A DNA stretch of 18,326 nucleotides from an uncultured Bacteroidota bacterium (GTDB lineage: Bacteria > Bacteroidota > Bacteroidia > Chitinophagales > Saprospiraceae), in contig CALEIL010000485.1 of the NCBI GenBank assembly GCA_937876435.1, forward strand, positions 1 through 18,326, in the 5' to 3' direction. Every line of letters starts with the position of its first letter. Positions within the stretch are counted from its first letter, which is position 1. A model generated the notes under the pieces. The model did not search any database. It was not told the DNA's origin and saw only the letters and a list, made by a program, of their open reading frames with translations. The translations under genes were made by a program, and so were the position numbers. This document shows, one piece after another, positions 1 to 7,099 of the stretch.

Positions 1-153
1 CTCCAAATCAAAACCATTCGTGTAATCGACGTTTTGTAAAATCACCGTGTAGCTAAAGGGCTTTTTGATGTATTTTGTCGGGTTTGAATGAAAGCCAAAT
101 ATTTCCGGGCTAAGTGTCAAGGTTAAGAATGACAATAATATCAATTTTTTCAT
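1..153 (-). CDS. Secreted protein of unknown function, 5' fragment cut by the window edge
   Basis: An open frame of 51 codons starts at ATG (complement of 151-153) and runs without a stop to base 1, so only the N-terminus is visible. The product begins MKKLILLSFLTLTLSPEIFG: two lysines, a hydrophobic core of about 12 residues, then a polar stretch. This is a typical Sec signal peptide, with cleavage probably near residue 20. It lacks a clear lipobox Cys. The remaining residues, rich in Tyr, Lys and Asn and containing a KPFSYTV segment, are too few to assign a family. The protein is probably periplasmic, outer-membrane-associated or secreted. There is no Shine-Dalgarno sequence, which is normal for Bacteroidota. 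I see the signal peptide directly; no function is assigned. The alternative is a fortuitous frame, but the well-formed signal peptide argues against that. Confidence 0.6.
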   Translation of the reverse strand, partial: MKKLILLSFLTLTLSPEIFGFHSNPTKYIKKPFSYTVILQNVDYTNGFDLE

Positions 154-413
154 AGTGTCGATTTTAATACCTGGCTTTACTAAATAGATGTGGGAAATCC
201 AAGATTTGGTGTGTTCGATCCAATGATATTTTCAGGTGAAAAAACCCTCCATCTCCACTATCCACTGTACTGTCCACAGTCATTGATCCGAAGGCGTAAG
301 CCGCTCCCCCTGCGCTCCTACTCAGCTGAAAGCTTCTTCCGCCAGGGCCGCTCATAATTCGTCCTTGTCTATTCTCAATTGTCCCTTGTCAATTGTCCAC
401 TAACCGTTGGCAA
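154..413. other. Spacer between the secreted-protein gene and the ZIP gene; no convincing gene
   Basis: This 260-bp stretch has no gene I can support. A 63-codon minus-strand frame (164-355) could encode a Gly/Ser-rich peptide starting MSGPGGRSFQ, but it has no recognisable domain and its upstream part is made of short repeats. I see no rho-independent terminator behind the ZIP gene. Short GGACA-type repeats occupy much of 255-400. Confidence 0.5.
375..398. repeat. Short tandem repeat TCAATTGTCC x2
   Basis: TCAATTGTCC occurs at 375-384 and again at 389-398, separated by CTTG. A degenerate further unit (GTCCTTGTCTATTC) precedes it at 361-374. Related TCCACT/GTCCAC micro-repeats lie at about 255-280. 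The repeats sit just downstream of the ZIP gene stop. They look like slippage-generated intergenic filler; whether they recur elsewhere in the genome cannot be seen here. Confidence 0.55.
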
Positions 414-1235
414 TTAACCCAATCCCACGTCCAGCGTCATCATTACTATAAATCCGGCTATAAATCCCAGGGAAGCCAGATCGGTGTATTTATCCTGCTG
501 TGCTTCGGGGATCACTTCTTCGACCACTACAAAGATCATGGCACCTGCAGCAAAGCACAAAGCATAAGGTAGGATAGGCGCGAACGTCAAGACAGCCCAG
601 GCTCCCAGGACCGCTGCAAATGGTTCGACAAAGGCCGAAAGTTGTCCGTAGTTGAAACTTTTCCACCTGCTTAAACCGAGGCCCCGTAAAGGCATGGCCA
701 CCGCAAATCCTTCCGGAAAGTTTTGCAGACCGATGCCCAGAGCCAGTGCCACGGCCCCTCCAATACTAGCCCCTTCAAAACCCGCTGCTACTCCCCCAAA
801 CAACACTCCGACAGCGAGACCTTCCGGAATATTGTGTAAGGTAATGGCCAGGGTGAGCAATACCGATTTGTGCCACTGCGTCTTGACGCCTTCTTTTTCG
901 GTCATCTTAAAATTTACGTGCAAGTGGGGCAACACCTTATCCAGCCCGTATATGAACAAGGCCCCCAGTGAGAACCCTACCACAGCAGGGATGACTTTTT
1001 TGAATCCCTCGCCATGGCTCATCTCAATCCCAGGAGCCAGCAAGCTCCAGAAACTGGCAGCTACCATCACTCCCCCCGTAAATCCAAGCATTGCATCAAA
1101 CAATGCCCGGTTCATTTTTTTAAAGAAAAAAACCAGTGAAGCTCCCAGCGCGGTCAATCCCCACGTAAACAATGTCGCATATAATGCAGCCAGTATCGGA
1201 TTGATACTTCCAAGGTAGGTGATTATTTGATCCAT
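414..1235 (-). CDS. ZIP family divalent metal transporter, GufA-like
   Basis: This is an inner-membrane importer of divalent metal (Zn, possibly Fe or Mn) of the ZIP family. The 273-residue product has about eight hydrophobic segments. The GufA-type signature GVMVAASFWSLLAPG is at about residues 55-69. The two metal-binding helices carry HNIPEG (134-139) and QNFPEG (171-176), and a third conserved element, VVVEEVIPE, is near 236-244. Length matches bacterial ZIPs such as ZupT and the Bordetella ZIP. The variable loop between TM3 and TM4 (about 100-122) has a PHLHVNF segment that could bind metal. The ATG start (complement of 1233-1235) gives a normal N-terminus beginning in the first membrane segment. 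It is transcribed divergently from the large cluster. A TTAG-N6-CTAA box at 1360-1373 suggests metal-dependent repression. Family is certain; metal specificity is not readable. Confidence 0.92.
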   Translation of the reverse strand: MDQIITYLGSINPILAALYATLFTWGLTALGASLVFFFKKMNRALFDAMLGFTGGVMVAASFWSLLAPGIEMSHGEGFKKVIPAVVGFSLGALFIYGLDKVLPHLHVNFKMTEKEGVKTQWHKSVLLTLAITLHNIPEGLAVGVLFGGVAAGFEGASIGGAVALALGIGLQNFPEGFAVAMPLRGLGLSRWKSFNYGQLSAFVEPFAAVLGAWAVLTFAPILPYALCFAAGAMIFVVVEEVIPEAQQDKYTDLASLGFIAGFIVMMTLDVGLG

Positions 1236-1359
1236 TTCCTATATAATAAGTTTCTGTAAAAGATGTAAAAGTGGGTTACCTGATCTGATATTACAAGCCG
1301 ATAGCTCTGCTTGAGACGAATCCCATGCGAAGATATATTTTATCCATCAAAAAATAAAG

Positions 1360-1373
1360 TTAGCATAGCCTAA
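1360..1373. promoter_or_regulatory. Candidate DtxR/MntR-type operator for the ZIP gene
   Basis: The bases TTAGCATAGCCTAA form an inverted repeat, TTAG-N6-CTAA, flanked on both sides by A/T tracts. DtxR/IdeR/MntR-family boxes share the TTAGG...CCTAA architecture, so this is a plausible target of a metal-responsive repressor. On the minus strand it is followed by TATTTTTTG (complement of 1348-1356), one base longer than a perfect TAnnTTTG -7 element. If that is the ZIP promoter, the box lies just upstream of the -7 element, where a bound repressor would block polymerase. Sequence symmetry is seen; the regulator is inferred. Confidence 0.45.
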
Positions 1374-1405
1374 TTTTTTATTTTTCACTATTATCTTTTC
1401 CACCG

Positions 1406-1433
1406 TTGCCCCGAATCGGTGATCCTATATTTG
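1406..1433 (+). promoter_or_regulatory. Bacteroidota-type promoter for the eleven-gene cluster
   Basis: TTG at 1406-1408, a 17-bp spacer and TATATTTG at 1426-1433 match the Bacteroidota primary-sigma consensus (TTG/TTTG, then TAnnTTTG). Transcription would begin near 1440. That leaves a leader of about 136 nt before the ATG at 1577, unusually long, and containing the palindrome at 1515-1538. Confidence 0.55.
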
Positions 1434-1514
1434 TAAGATAGTATATATTTCATGAAAGATAGGATTTGTATCGTATCGATTTAAGGCTTTAATTTGAACA
1501 ACTTAATCAGCTCC

Positions 1515-1538
1515 AAAGTGAGAAAAATTTCCCACTTT
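1515..1538. promoter_or_regulatory. 24-bp near-perfect palindrome in the leader, operator-like
   Basis: The arms are AAAGTGAGAAAA (1515-1526) and ATTTCCCACTTT (1527-1538). Ten of the twelve opposed positions are complementary; the exceptions are position 7 from the ends (A opposite C) and the central A:A. The continuous symmetry without a loop looks like a dimer operator rather than an RNA hairpin. It lies about 75-98 nt downstream of the predicted start site, where a bound repressor would act as a roadblock. No other copy was seen in this window, and no regulator gene is nearby. Confidence 0.45.
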
Positions 1539-1576
1539 AGCAAAACCAAATTGTAGAACCAAAATCAAAAATAAAT

Positions 1577-2662
1577 ATGTCAACTCAACAACAACCGATC
1601 CGGGTACTAGTAGCCGGATGTGGAAATATGGGCGCATCTCACGCATTGGCTTATCACCAAATGGATGGCTTTGAAATCGTAGGACTGGTTTCCCGCGGTG
1701 AGAGCAAAAAGAAATTAAATGCCAGCCTCGGCGCCAACTATCCTCTATACGACGACTTTACACATGCGCTCGAGGATTCCAAACCCGACGCGGTCAGCAT
1801 AAATACCTATCCGGAAACCCACGAACCGTATGCCATCCAGGCTTTTGAATCAGGATGCCACGTATTCGTCGAAAAACCCATCGCCAACAGCGTGCAGGGA
1901 GCAGAAAATGTGGTTGCTGCAGCGAAGAAAGCCAACAAAAAGTTGGTCGTGGGGTACATCCTCCGACACCACCCAAGCTGGGAAAAGTTCGTAGAAATGT
2001 CCCAGCAACTTGGGAAGCCCCTGGTCATGCGGATGAATCTCAATCAGCAAAGCCAGACCGGGATGTGGACACTCCACCGAAACCTCATGGCCACCCTGAG
2101 CCCGATCGTGGATTGTGGTGTGCACTACATCGATGTGATGTGCCAGATGACTCAGAGCAAACCCATCCGCGTCAGCGCCATCGGTGCCCGGCTCACGGAT
2201 GACATCCCGGAAGACAATTACAATTATGGCCAGCTCCAGATTACATTCGAAGATGGTTCGGTGGGATGGTACGAAGCCGGATGGGGTCCAATGATCAGCG
2301 AAACGGCTTTTTTCATCAAGGATATATTCGGACCTAAAGGGTCCCTGTCCATCGTGGCTAAAGATGCTGGTGGAGAAGGAAAATCTTCTTCGATAGAGGC
2401 ACACACCAAAACCGAGTCTTTGTTATTACATCATTCGGATTTGAACGCCAACGAAGAATTTGCTAAAAAGGACGAATGGATTGATCTATCGGACGAACCG
2501 GATCACAACGAACTTTGCAAAAGGGAACAGCAGTATTTTCTCAACGCTATCCTAAACGATGTCGACCTTTCACAACACGGTGAAGATGCGGTAAACAGTC
2601 TCCGGATCGCTTTTGCCTGTGATGAATCGGTTAGGACGGGCAAAACAGTAGAATTGAACTAA
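1577..2662 (+). CDS. Gfo/Idh/MocA family NAD(P)-dependent oxidoreductase
   Basis: This is a cytosolic dehydrogenase of the family that oxidises or reduces sugars, inositols and related polyols. The 361-residue length is typical. Residues 8-125 form the Rossmann domain, with GCGNMG at 14-19. The family signature EKP is at 99-101 (VEKPIA), its Lys being the usual catalytic residue. The C-terminal alpha/beta domain holds Asp179 and His183 in DCGVHYIDV, equivalent to the conserved D-x3-H pair. The ATG start follows an A-rich leader and places the first beta strand at residue 8. It is the promoter-proximal gene of the cluster; the SDR gene follows after 17 nt. No signal peptide is present, so it is not a secreted glycosidase-like member. 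The substrate cannot be read; its position beside two other dehydrogenase types suggests successive oxidation steps. Confidence 0.9.
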   Translation: MSTQQQPIRVLVAGCGNMGASHALAYHQMDGFEIVGLVSRGESKKKLNASLGANYPLYDDFTHALEDSKPDAVSINTYPETHEPYAIQAFESGCHVFVEKPIANSVQGAENVVAAAKKANKKLVVGYILRHHPSWEKFVEMSQQLGKPLVMRMNLNQQSQTGMWTLHRNLMATLSPIVDCGVHYIDVMCQMTQSKPIRVSAIGARLTDDIPEDNYNYGQLQITFEDGSVGWYEAGWGPMISETAFFIKDIFGPKGSLSIVAKDAGGEGKSSSIEAHTKTESLLLHHSDLNANEEFAKKDEWIDLSDEPDHNELCKREQQYFLNAILNDVDLSQHGEDAVNSLRIAFACDESVRTGKTVELN

Positions 2663-2679
2663 CCCTCATAGCAGAAACA

Positions 2680-3435
2680 TTGAACACTCCTCATACATCC
2701 TGGCAAGGTCAGACAGCGGTCGTTACAGGCGCAGCAACAGGATTGGGTCTTTCGATAGCCCAGAAACTGAACGGTCTCAATGTCCGTCTCGCCCTGATCG
2801 ATATTGATCGGGCCGGGCTGGAATCGGTCAGGGAACAATTCCCTGATGATACTCTGCTGATCCAGACGGACATTACCGACGAAAAACAGGTTTCCGATAC
2901 TCTGGCCAGTGTCCTGGAGCGTTTTGAACGCATAGATATCCTCGTGAACAGCGCCGGCATCACCGGACAGACAAATCTAAAAAGTCACGACGTAGAGGTC
3001 GGGGATCTGCAACGCGTATTTGATGTGAATTTCAAAGGGGCCTGGCTGATGAGCAAATATGCGATCCCAGACATGCTCCGCAGATCGTACGGAAGGATCC
3101 TGCACATAGCATCCATCGCAGGGAAGGAAGGAAACGCAGGGATGCTCGCCTATTCTGCTTCCAAAGCTGCCGTCATTGGCATGACCAAGGTGCAGGGGAA
3201 GGAATACGCGGAAACAGGATTGACCATCAACGCCATCGCACCAGCAGTAATCCGTACCAAAATGGTGGAGGCTATGTCGGAGGAACAGGTCCGATATATG
3301 ACGGATAAAATACCTATGAAACGGTGCGGGACACTGGCCGAACTGGCCGATATGGCGGTCTTTATAGTCTCGCCCAACAATAGTTTTTCCACCGGATTTA
3401 CCTTTGATCTGAGTGGAGGCAGGGCCACTTATTGA
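2680..3435 (+). CDS. Short-chain dehydrogenase/reductase (classical SDR)
   Basis: This is a cytosolic NAD(H)-type oxidoreductase of 251 residues, the usual classical SDR length. It has the cofactor loop TGAATGLG (16-23) and an acidic residue after beta-2 (ALIDID, Asp41), which favours NAD over NADP. NSAG replaces NNAG at 90-93. The catalytic residues are Asn118, Ser145, Tyr158 (YSASK) and Lys162. The C-terminus, DLSGGRATY, resembles SDRs that act on sugar acids and polyols. The start is a TTG; the first beta strand begins at residue 12, so no shorter start is reasonable. It lies 17 nt behind the Gfo/Idh/MocA gene and 33 nt ahead of HAD1, evidently co-transcribed. All catalytic residues are intact. 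Substrate unknown. Confidence 0.9.
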   Translation: MNTPHTSWQGQTAVVTGAATGLGLSIAQKLNGLNVRLALIDIDRAGLESVREQFPDDTLLIQTDITDEKQVSDTLASVLERFERIDILVNSAGITGQTNLKSHDVEVGDLQRVFDVNFKGAWLMSKYAIPDMLRRSYGRILHIASIAGKEGNAGMLAYSASKAAVIGMTKVQGKEYAETGLTINAIAPAVIRTKMVEAMSEEQVRYMTDKIPMKRCGTLAELADMAVFIVSPNNSFSTGFTFDLSGGRATY

Positions 3436-3468
3436 TTTCATAGTAGTAGTTTCATAGTCTTCCATTTT

Positions 3469-4494
3469 TTGAACACATTAGAAAATACCGTGAATAAATT
3501 GAAGAAATCCTTGATACCTGAAGAAATACCAGTTGGTGTGGTGGGACTGGGCCTGATGGGTAGCAGTATCTGCGTTTGCCTTTTGATGGCCGGTCATCCT
3601 GTCGTGGCGGTAGCCCCGCTGCCCATCGACCTGGAACTGGCCCGACCCCGAATAGTCAGACACCTGGAACACGCCCGGACAAACGGTATGACCGATAAGA
3701 CACCGGAAGAATTCATAAAAAATCTGGTCATTACGGAGGATTACGCCGCTTTAAAACCATGCGGCCTCGTCCTGGAATGCACCATCGAAGATATATCGGT
3801 CAAAAAATCTGTTTTTGACAAAATCGAACCTCATATTTCGACTGATGCTCTGCTGACCAGTAATACATCGGCCATACCCATTACCGTGCTGCAAAATATG
3901 ACCAGACACCCCAATCGGTTTTTTGGGCTGCACTGGGCCGAACCCTCTCATACTACGAGGTTTCTGGAAATCATCTGCGGGGAAGAAAGCGAAATCAGCC
4001 AGGGCGAGTACCTGTATGAGCTATCGCATAAGTGGAGTAAGGAACCCATCCTGGTCCGGAAGGACATTCCCGGTTTTATCACCAACCGGTTGATGTATGC
4101 CATGTATAGAGAAGCGATCAATCTGGTCGAAAATGGCTATGCTACCATCGAGGATGTGGACCGGTCCTGTAGAAACAATGCCGGATATTTCATGACGCTG
4201 GTCGGTGTATTTCGATGGATGGATCTCACGGGCGTGAAGGCATACCATACGGTAATGAAAGATCTCCTTCCTACCTTGCACAATGGTACGAAAGTTCCCA
4301 AATTAATCGATGACATCGTTCGATCAGGTGGCAATGGAACTTCCAATGCCAATGGATTTCATCAATATACCAAAGAAGAAGCCGAAGAGTGGGAAAACGT
4401 TTTTACCGAATTCACATACAAAATCCGTGAATTGGCTCTGCAATATCCATCCGACATAGTCAAACAAAGACTCGCCCAAAAAAATAAATCATGA
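3469..4494 (+). CDS. 3-hydroxyacyl-CoA dehydrogenase-fold protein 1 (HAD1)
   Basis: The product is a soluble dehydrogenase with an N-terminal Rossmann domain (about 20-205) and one C-terminal 3HCDH helical domain (about 206-300). It has 341 residues. The glycine loop GLGLMG is at 26-31. Residues matching the human HADH catalytic set are Ser134 (NTS), His155, Glu167 and Asn206 (GFITNRL), with matching spacings (21, 12, 39). Two departures stand out. The usual FFNP after the catalytic His is WAEP, and the Asp that normally binds the NAD ribose after beta-2 is Ala49 (VVAVAP). The substrate is therefore probably a free hydroxy acid or amino compound rather than an acyl-CoA, which is inference. 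The start is TTG at 3469; an in-frame GTG at 3490 would also spare the Rossmann domain. It overlaps the dipeptidase gene by 4 nt (ATGA). Confidence 0.85.
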   Translation: MNTLENTVNKLKKSLIPEEIPVGVVGLGLMGSSICVCLLMAGHPVVAVAPLPIDLELARPRIVRHLEHARTNGMTDKTPEEFIKNLVITEDYAALKPCGLVLECTIEDISVKKSVFDKIEPHISTDALLTSNTSAIPITVLQNMTRHPNRFFGLHWAEPSHTTRFLEIICGEESEISQGEYLYELSHKWSKEPILVRKDIPGFITNRLMYAMYREAINLVENGYATIEDVDRSCRNNAGYFMTLVGVFRWMDLTGVKAYHTVMKDLLPTLHNGTKVPKLIDDIVRSGGNGTSNANGFHQYTKEEAEEWENVFTEFTYKIRELALQYPSDIVKQRLAQKNKS

Positions 4495-5588
4495 CAAATT
4501 CAAACAATCAGAAGCCCTGGATTTTTGACGCCCATCTCGATCTGGCCATGAATGCGATCGACTGGAACAGGGATCTCCGCCAATCCGTCCAAAGCATCAG
4601 AAAACGGGAAACCGGGATGACCGACCATCTGGATCGGGGAAAAGGGGTCGTATCCCTGCCCGCGCTTCGGGAAGGTCGCATCGGTGTAGTGGTAGCTACA
4701 CAGATCGCGCGATACGTAGCAGAGGGCAGCACTTTACCAGGCTGGAATTCACCTCCTCAGGCCTGGGCCCAAACTCAGGGTCAGCTTGCCTGGTACAGAG
4801 CTATGGAAGCGGAAGGTGAAATGGTACAGATTACAAACTTCCGGGAGCTGGAAGACCATATCCTGCTCTGGGAAAACCAGGATACTCCCGATCAGGAAAA
4901 ACCTGTGGGGTATATCCTGAGCCTGGAGGGAGCGGATTCGATCGTCACCCTGGATCTGCTGGAGAGGTCCTACGAAGATGGCTTGCGGGCTCTCGGACCG
5001 GCCCATTACGGACCCGGTCGTTACGCAGATGGTACTGGAATGTCAGGTCCGCTGCACGAGTCCGGCAAAAAGCTTATCCGAAGGATGGATGAACTGGGCA
5101 TGATTCTCGATGTGACCCATTTCACGGACGAAGGATTTGATGAGGCCCTTGAATTATTCCATGGCCCGGTTTGGGCGAGTCATCACAACAGCCGGGTGCT
5201 GGTTCCTCACCAGCGACAATTGACCGACGACCAGATAAAACGGCTGATCGAACGGGGTTCTGTCATCGGAGCGTCGCTTGACGTGTGGATGATGGTGTCC
5301 GGATGGGTCCGGGGAAGCTCAGACCCGGTGCGCGATGGAGCCCCTCTGCAACGAATCCTGGATCACTGGGACCACATATGTCAGATAGCAGGCAATACAG
5401 ATCATATCGCCATCGGGAGTGATCTGGACGGAGCTTTCGGGAAGGAACAATGCCCCCATGACCTGGAAACCATCGCTGATCTCCAAAAATTTCCGGAATT
5501 ACTCCTTGGTCGGGGATATTCCACGGTGGATATTGAAAAGATCATGCATGGCAATTGGGTCCGTTTTCTTAAAAAAGCGTGGAAATAA
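4491..5588 (+). CDS. M19 (membrane dipeptidase family) metallopeptidase, copy A
   Basis: This is a binuclear zinc dipeptidase of the renal-dipeptidase family (amidohydrolase fold). Such enzymes cleave dipeptides and related amides and tolerate D-residues or dehydro-residues at the C-terminal side. The 365-residue product keeps the complete site: His15-x-Asp17 (DAHLD), bridging Glu146 (LSLEGADS), substrate-contacting His172, zinc ligands His210 (DVTH) and His231 (ASHH), Arg242 and Asp311 (IGSDLDG). The N-terminal NAIDWNRDL segment marks a bacterial subgroup. There is no signal peptide or lipid anchor despite the family name, so it acts in the cytosol. The ATG overlaps the stop of HAD1, implying translational coupling. 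It is closely similar to the second M19 gene at 9436-10560, with 44 of 47 bases shared between 5211-5257 and 10183-10229. Substrate unknown. Confidence 0.9.
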   Translation: MTNSNNQKPWIFDAHLDLAMNAIDWNRDLRQSVQSIRKRETGMTDHLDRGKGVVSLPALREGRIGVVVATQIARYVAEGSTLPGWNSPPQAWAQTQGQLAWYRAMEAEGEMVQITNFRELEDHILLWENQDTPDQEKPVGYILSLEGADSIVTLDLLERSYEDGLRALGPAHYGPGRYADGTGMSGPLHESGKKLIRRMDELGMILDVTHFTDEGFDEALELFHGPVWASHHNSRVLVPHQRQLTDDQIKRLIERGSVIGASLDVWMMVSGWVRGSSDPVRDGAPLQRILDHWDHICQIAGNTDHIAIGSDLDGAFGKEQCPHDLETIADLQKFPELLLGRGYSTVDIEKIMHGNWVRFLKKAWK

Positions 5589-5621
5589 AATATAATATCT
5601 GTAATTCATAGGATAGTAGTT

Positions 5622-5650
5622 TTTGATATCAAAATCCCGGCCTATTTTTG
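5622..5650 (+). promoter_or_regulatory. Internal Bacteroidota-type promoter upstream of ridA
   Basis: TTTG at 5622-5625, a 17-bp spacer and TATTTTTG at 5643-5650 match the TTTG/TAnnTTTG consensus, with the same spacer length as the promoter at 1406-1433. It sits in the largest gap inside the cluster (115 bp), 53 nt before the ridA ATG. The last seven genes can therefore be transcribed independently of the first four. Confidence 0.55.
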
Positions 5651-5703
5651 GATTACTTTTTAGATAAAACGCGATTTAATAATAAACTGCAAAATATTGA
5701 TAT

Positions 5704-6087
5704 ATGAAAAAGGTAAATCATCCGGAAAGGGCTGAAGGCTTCGTGACTGGTGCCTATTCAGATGGGATCATCGTGGACGGTATGCTATACGTCAGTGGCC
5801 AGGCTTCAGTTGATTTTAAAACTTCAAAATTTCAACTGGGAACGATCGAGGAGGAAACCCATCGGACCATGCAAAATCTCAAAGCCATTATCGAGGCAGC
5901 CGGTTCATCGATGGACCACGTGGTGAAATGTACCGTTCATCTGGCGGATATTCAGGATTTCAACCGGTACAATGTGGTTTATAGTTCATACTTTGGTGAT
6001 ATCAAACCTGCCCGTACTACGGTTCAGTCGGTTTTGGCCGAAAATCTCAAGGTAGAAATCGATTGCGTGGCCAAAGTGCCTCAATGA
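5704..6087 (+). CDS. RidA family enamine/imine deaminase
   Basis: RidA (YjgF/YER057c/UK114) proteins are small trimeric cytosolic enzymes that hydrolyse reactive enamines and imines such as 2-aminoacrylate, which escape from PLP enzymes. The 127-residue length is standard. Arg104 in KPARTTV and Glu118 in KVEIDCVA correspond to the Arg105 and Glu120 of E. coli RidA that bind the substrate carboxylate and activate water, so the active subfamily pattern is intact. The SGQ segment (31-33) is also typical. The ATG start lies 53 nt behind a good internal promoter. It stands among a class III aminotransferase and a fold-type III PLP enzyme, so the likely job is clearing their imine products or carrying out a deamination step itself. 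Dedicated pathway RidA members exist, but subfamily cannot be fixed by eye. Confidence 0.92.
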   Translation: MKKVNHPERAEGFVTGAYSDGIIVDGMLYVSGQASVDFKTSKFQLGTIEEETHRTMQNLKAIIEAAGSSMDHVVKCTVHLADIQDFNRYNVVYSSYFGDIKPARTTVQSVLAENLKVEIDCVAKVPQ

Positions 6088-6105
6088 TCTGAAAATACAT
6101 AGGAA

Positions 6106-7089
6106 TTGACTCATTACACTGAAGACAAATCGATAGGTGTCGTTGGACTGGGGTTGATGGGAACCAGTATTATCACCAGTCTGGTAATATCGGGTTGTCG
6201 GATTATCGCCCTGGCACCAGTGACAAACGACCTGCAGCAGGCACCGGAAGTTCTTAAAAAACAATTGAAGCACGCCCGGTCATTGAATATTCTGAGTCAT
6301 TCAGTCGAATATTACCTGGATAGGATCCAGATCACCGAAGATTACTCCAAACTTCAGCCTTGCGTGATCGTTTTGGAATGCGTCATTGAAGACCGTCATA
6401 TTAAAGCTTCGGTATACAAAAAAATCGAAGCCGTGGTTCCCGAACATACCCTCATCGGCACCAACACTTCTGCGATTCCCATCAGTTCCCTCCAGCCATA
6501 CCTGAAACATCCCGGCCGGTTTATGGGAATCCATTGGGCTGAGCCTGCTTATGCGACCCGGTTTATGGAAATCACCTGCGGAGCAGATACCGATCCGGAA
6601 AAGGCGCAGAAAGTCAGTACCTGGGCCGAAGGGTGGAACAAAGAACCGATTTTACTCCAAAAAGACATCAGGGGATTTATCACCAACCGGCTGATGTACG
6701 CGGTATACAGAGAAGCGCTGACCCTGGAAGAGGACCAGGTGGCGACGATGCAGGACCTGGACAAGGCAGCCCGGTACGATATGGGTTCCTGGATATCTTT
6801 GATGGGAATCTTTCAGAGAATGGATTATATGAATTCGGAAGAGGAATTCGTCCGAACCAGAGCTCTCTTGCCCAAATTATCGAACAGAACAGACGTCCCG
6901 GAAATAATGAAAATCCAGGTCAGGGAAAAGCACCGGGGGGTGCATTCCGGGCAGGGATTGTTCACCTACTCCAAAGAGGAGGCTGAAGCCTGGAAAAAAG
7001 CATTCAGCCTGTTCAACAGAGATATGTACTTTCTCTCCGAAAAATATACCGAACTCAAACCATCGACCTCCGAAATACTCAAATCTTAA
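6106..7089 (+). CDS. 3-hydroxyacyl-CoA dehydrogenase-fold protein 2 (HAD2)
   Basis: This paralogue of HAD1 has 327 residues, with a Rossmann domain and one 3HCDH C-terminal domain. GLGLMG is at 14-19. The catalytic set is complete: Ser122 (NTSAIP), His143, Glu155 and Asn194 (GFITNRLMYA), with the same spacings as HAD1. It shares the two deviations of HAD1: WAEP in place of FFNP after the catalytic His, and Ala37 (IIALAP) where the NAD-ribose Asp is expected. The start must be TTG at 6106, because a TAG lies two codons upstream and no ATG, GTG or TTG follows before the first beta strand. It starts 18 nt after ridA, and the aminotransferase ATG follows 10 nt after its stop. It is probably a working dehydrogenase acting on a relative of the HAD1 substrate. 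Cofactor uncertain. Confidence 0.85.
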   Translation: MTHYTEDKSIGVVGLGLMGTSIITSLVISGCRIIALAPVTNDLQQAPEVLKKQLKHARSLNILSHSVEYYLDRIQITEDYSKLQPCVIVLECVIEDRHIKASVYKKIEAVVPEHTLIGTNTSAIPISSLQPYLKHPGRFMGIHWAEPAYATRFMEITCGADTDPEKAQKVSTWAEGWNKEPILLQKDIRGFITNRLMYAVYREALTLEEDQVATMQDLDKAARYDMGSWISLMGIFQRMDYMNSEEEFVRTRALLPKLSNRTDVPEIMKIQVREKHRGVHSGQGLFTYSKEEAEAWKKAFSLFNRDMYFLSEKYTELKPSTSEILKS

Positions 7090-7099
7090 ATGAAAAATC

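Larger units (their letters stand above)
1236..1576. other. Divergent intergenic control region
   Basis: This 341-bp AT-rich spacer separates the ZIP gene (minus) from the eleven-gene cluster (plus). It holds a candidate metalloregulator box (1360-1373), a Bacteroidota-type promoter facing the cluster (1406-1433) and a near-perfect 24-bp palindrome (1515-1538) in the resulting leader. The remaining part next to the ZIP start, about 1240-1340, forms a roughly 100-nt leader for that gene in which I recognise no riboswitch. Confidence 0.6.

Noticed and set aside
164..355. Minus-strand 63-codon frame between the secreted protein and the ZIP gene
   Set aside because: No recognisable family, start region inside short repeats, and a proper signal-peptide gene begins just after it. 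Left as spacer.
652..1218. Plus-strand open frame of 188 codons opposite the ZIP gene
   Set aside because: The minus strand encodes HNIPEG and QNFPEG of a ZIP transporter; the plus-strand product is a low-complexity shadow.
1236..1345. Riboswitch in the ZIP leader
   Set aside because: The leader is long enough, but I could not find the conserved core of a Mn, NiCo or other metal riboswitch.
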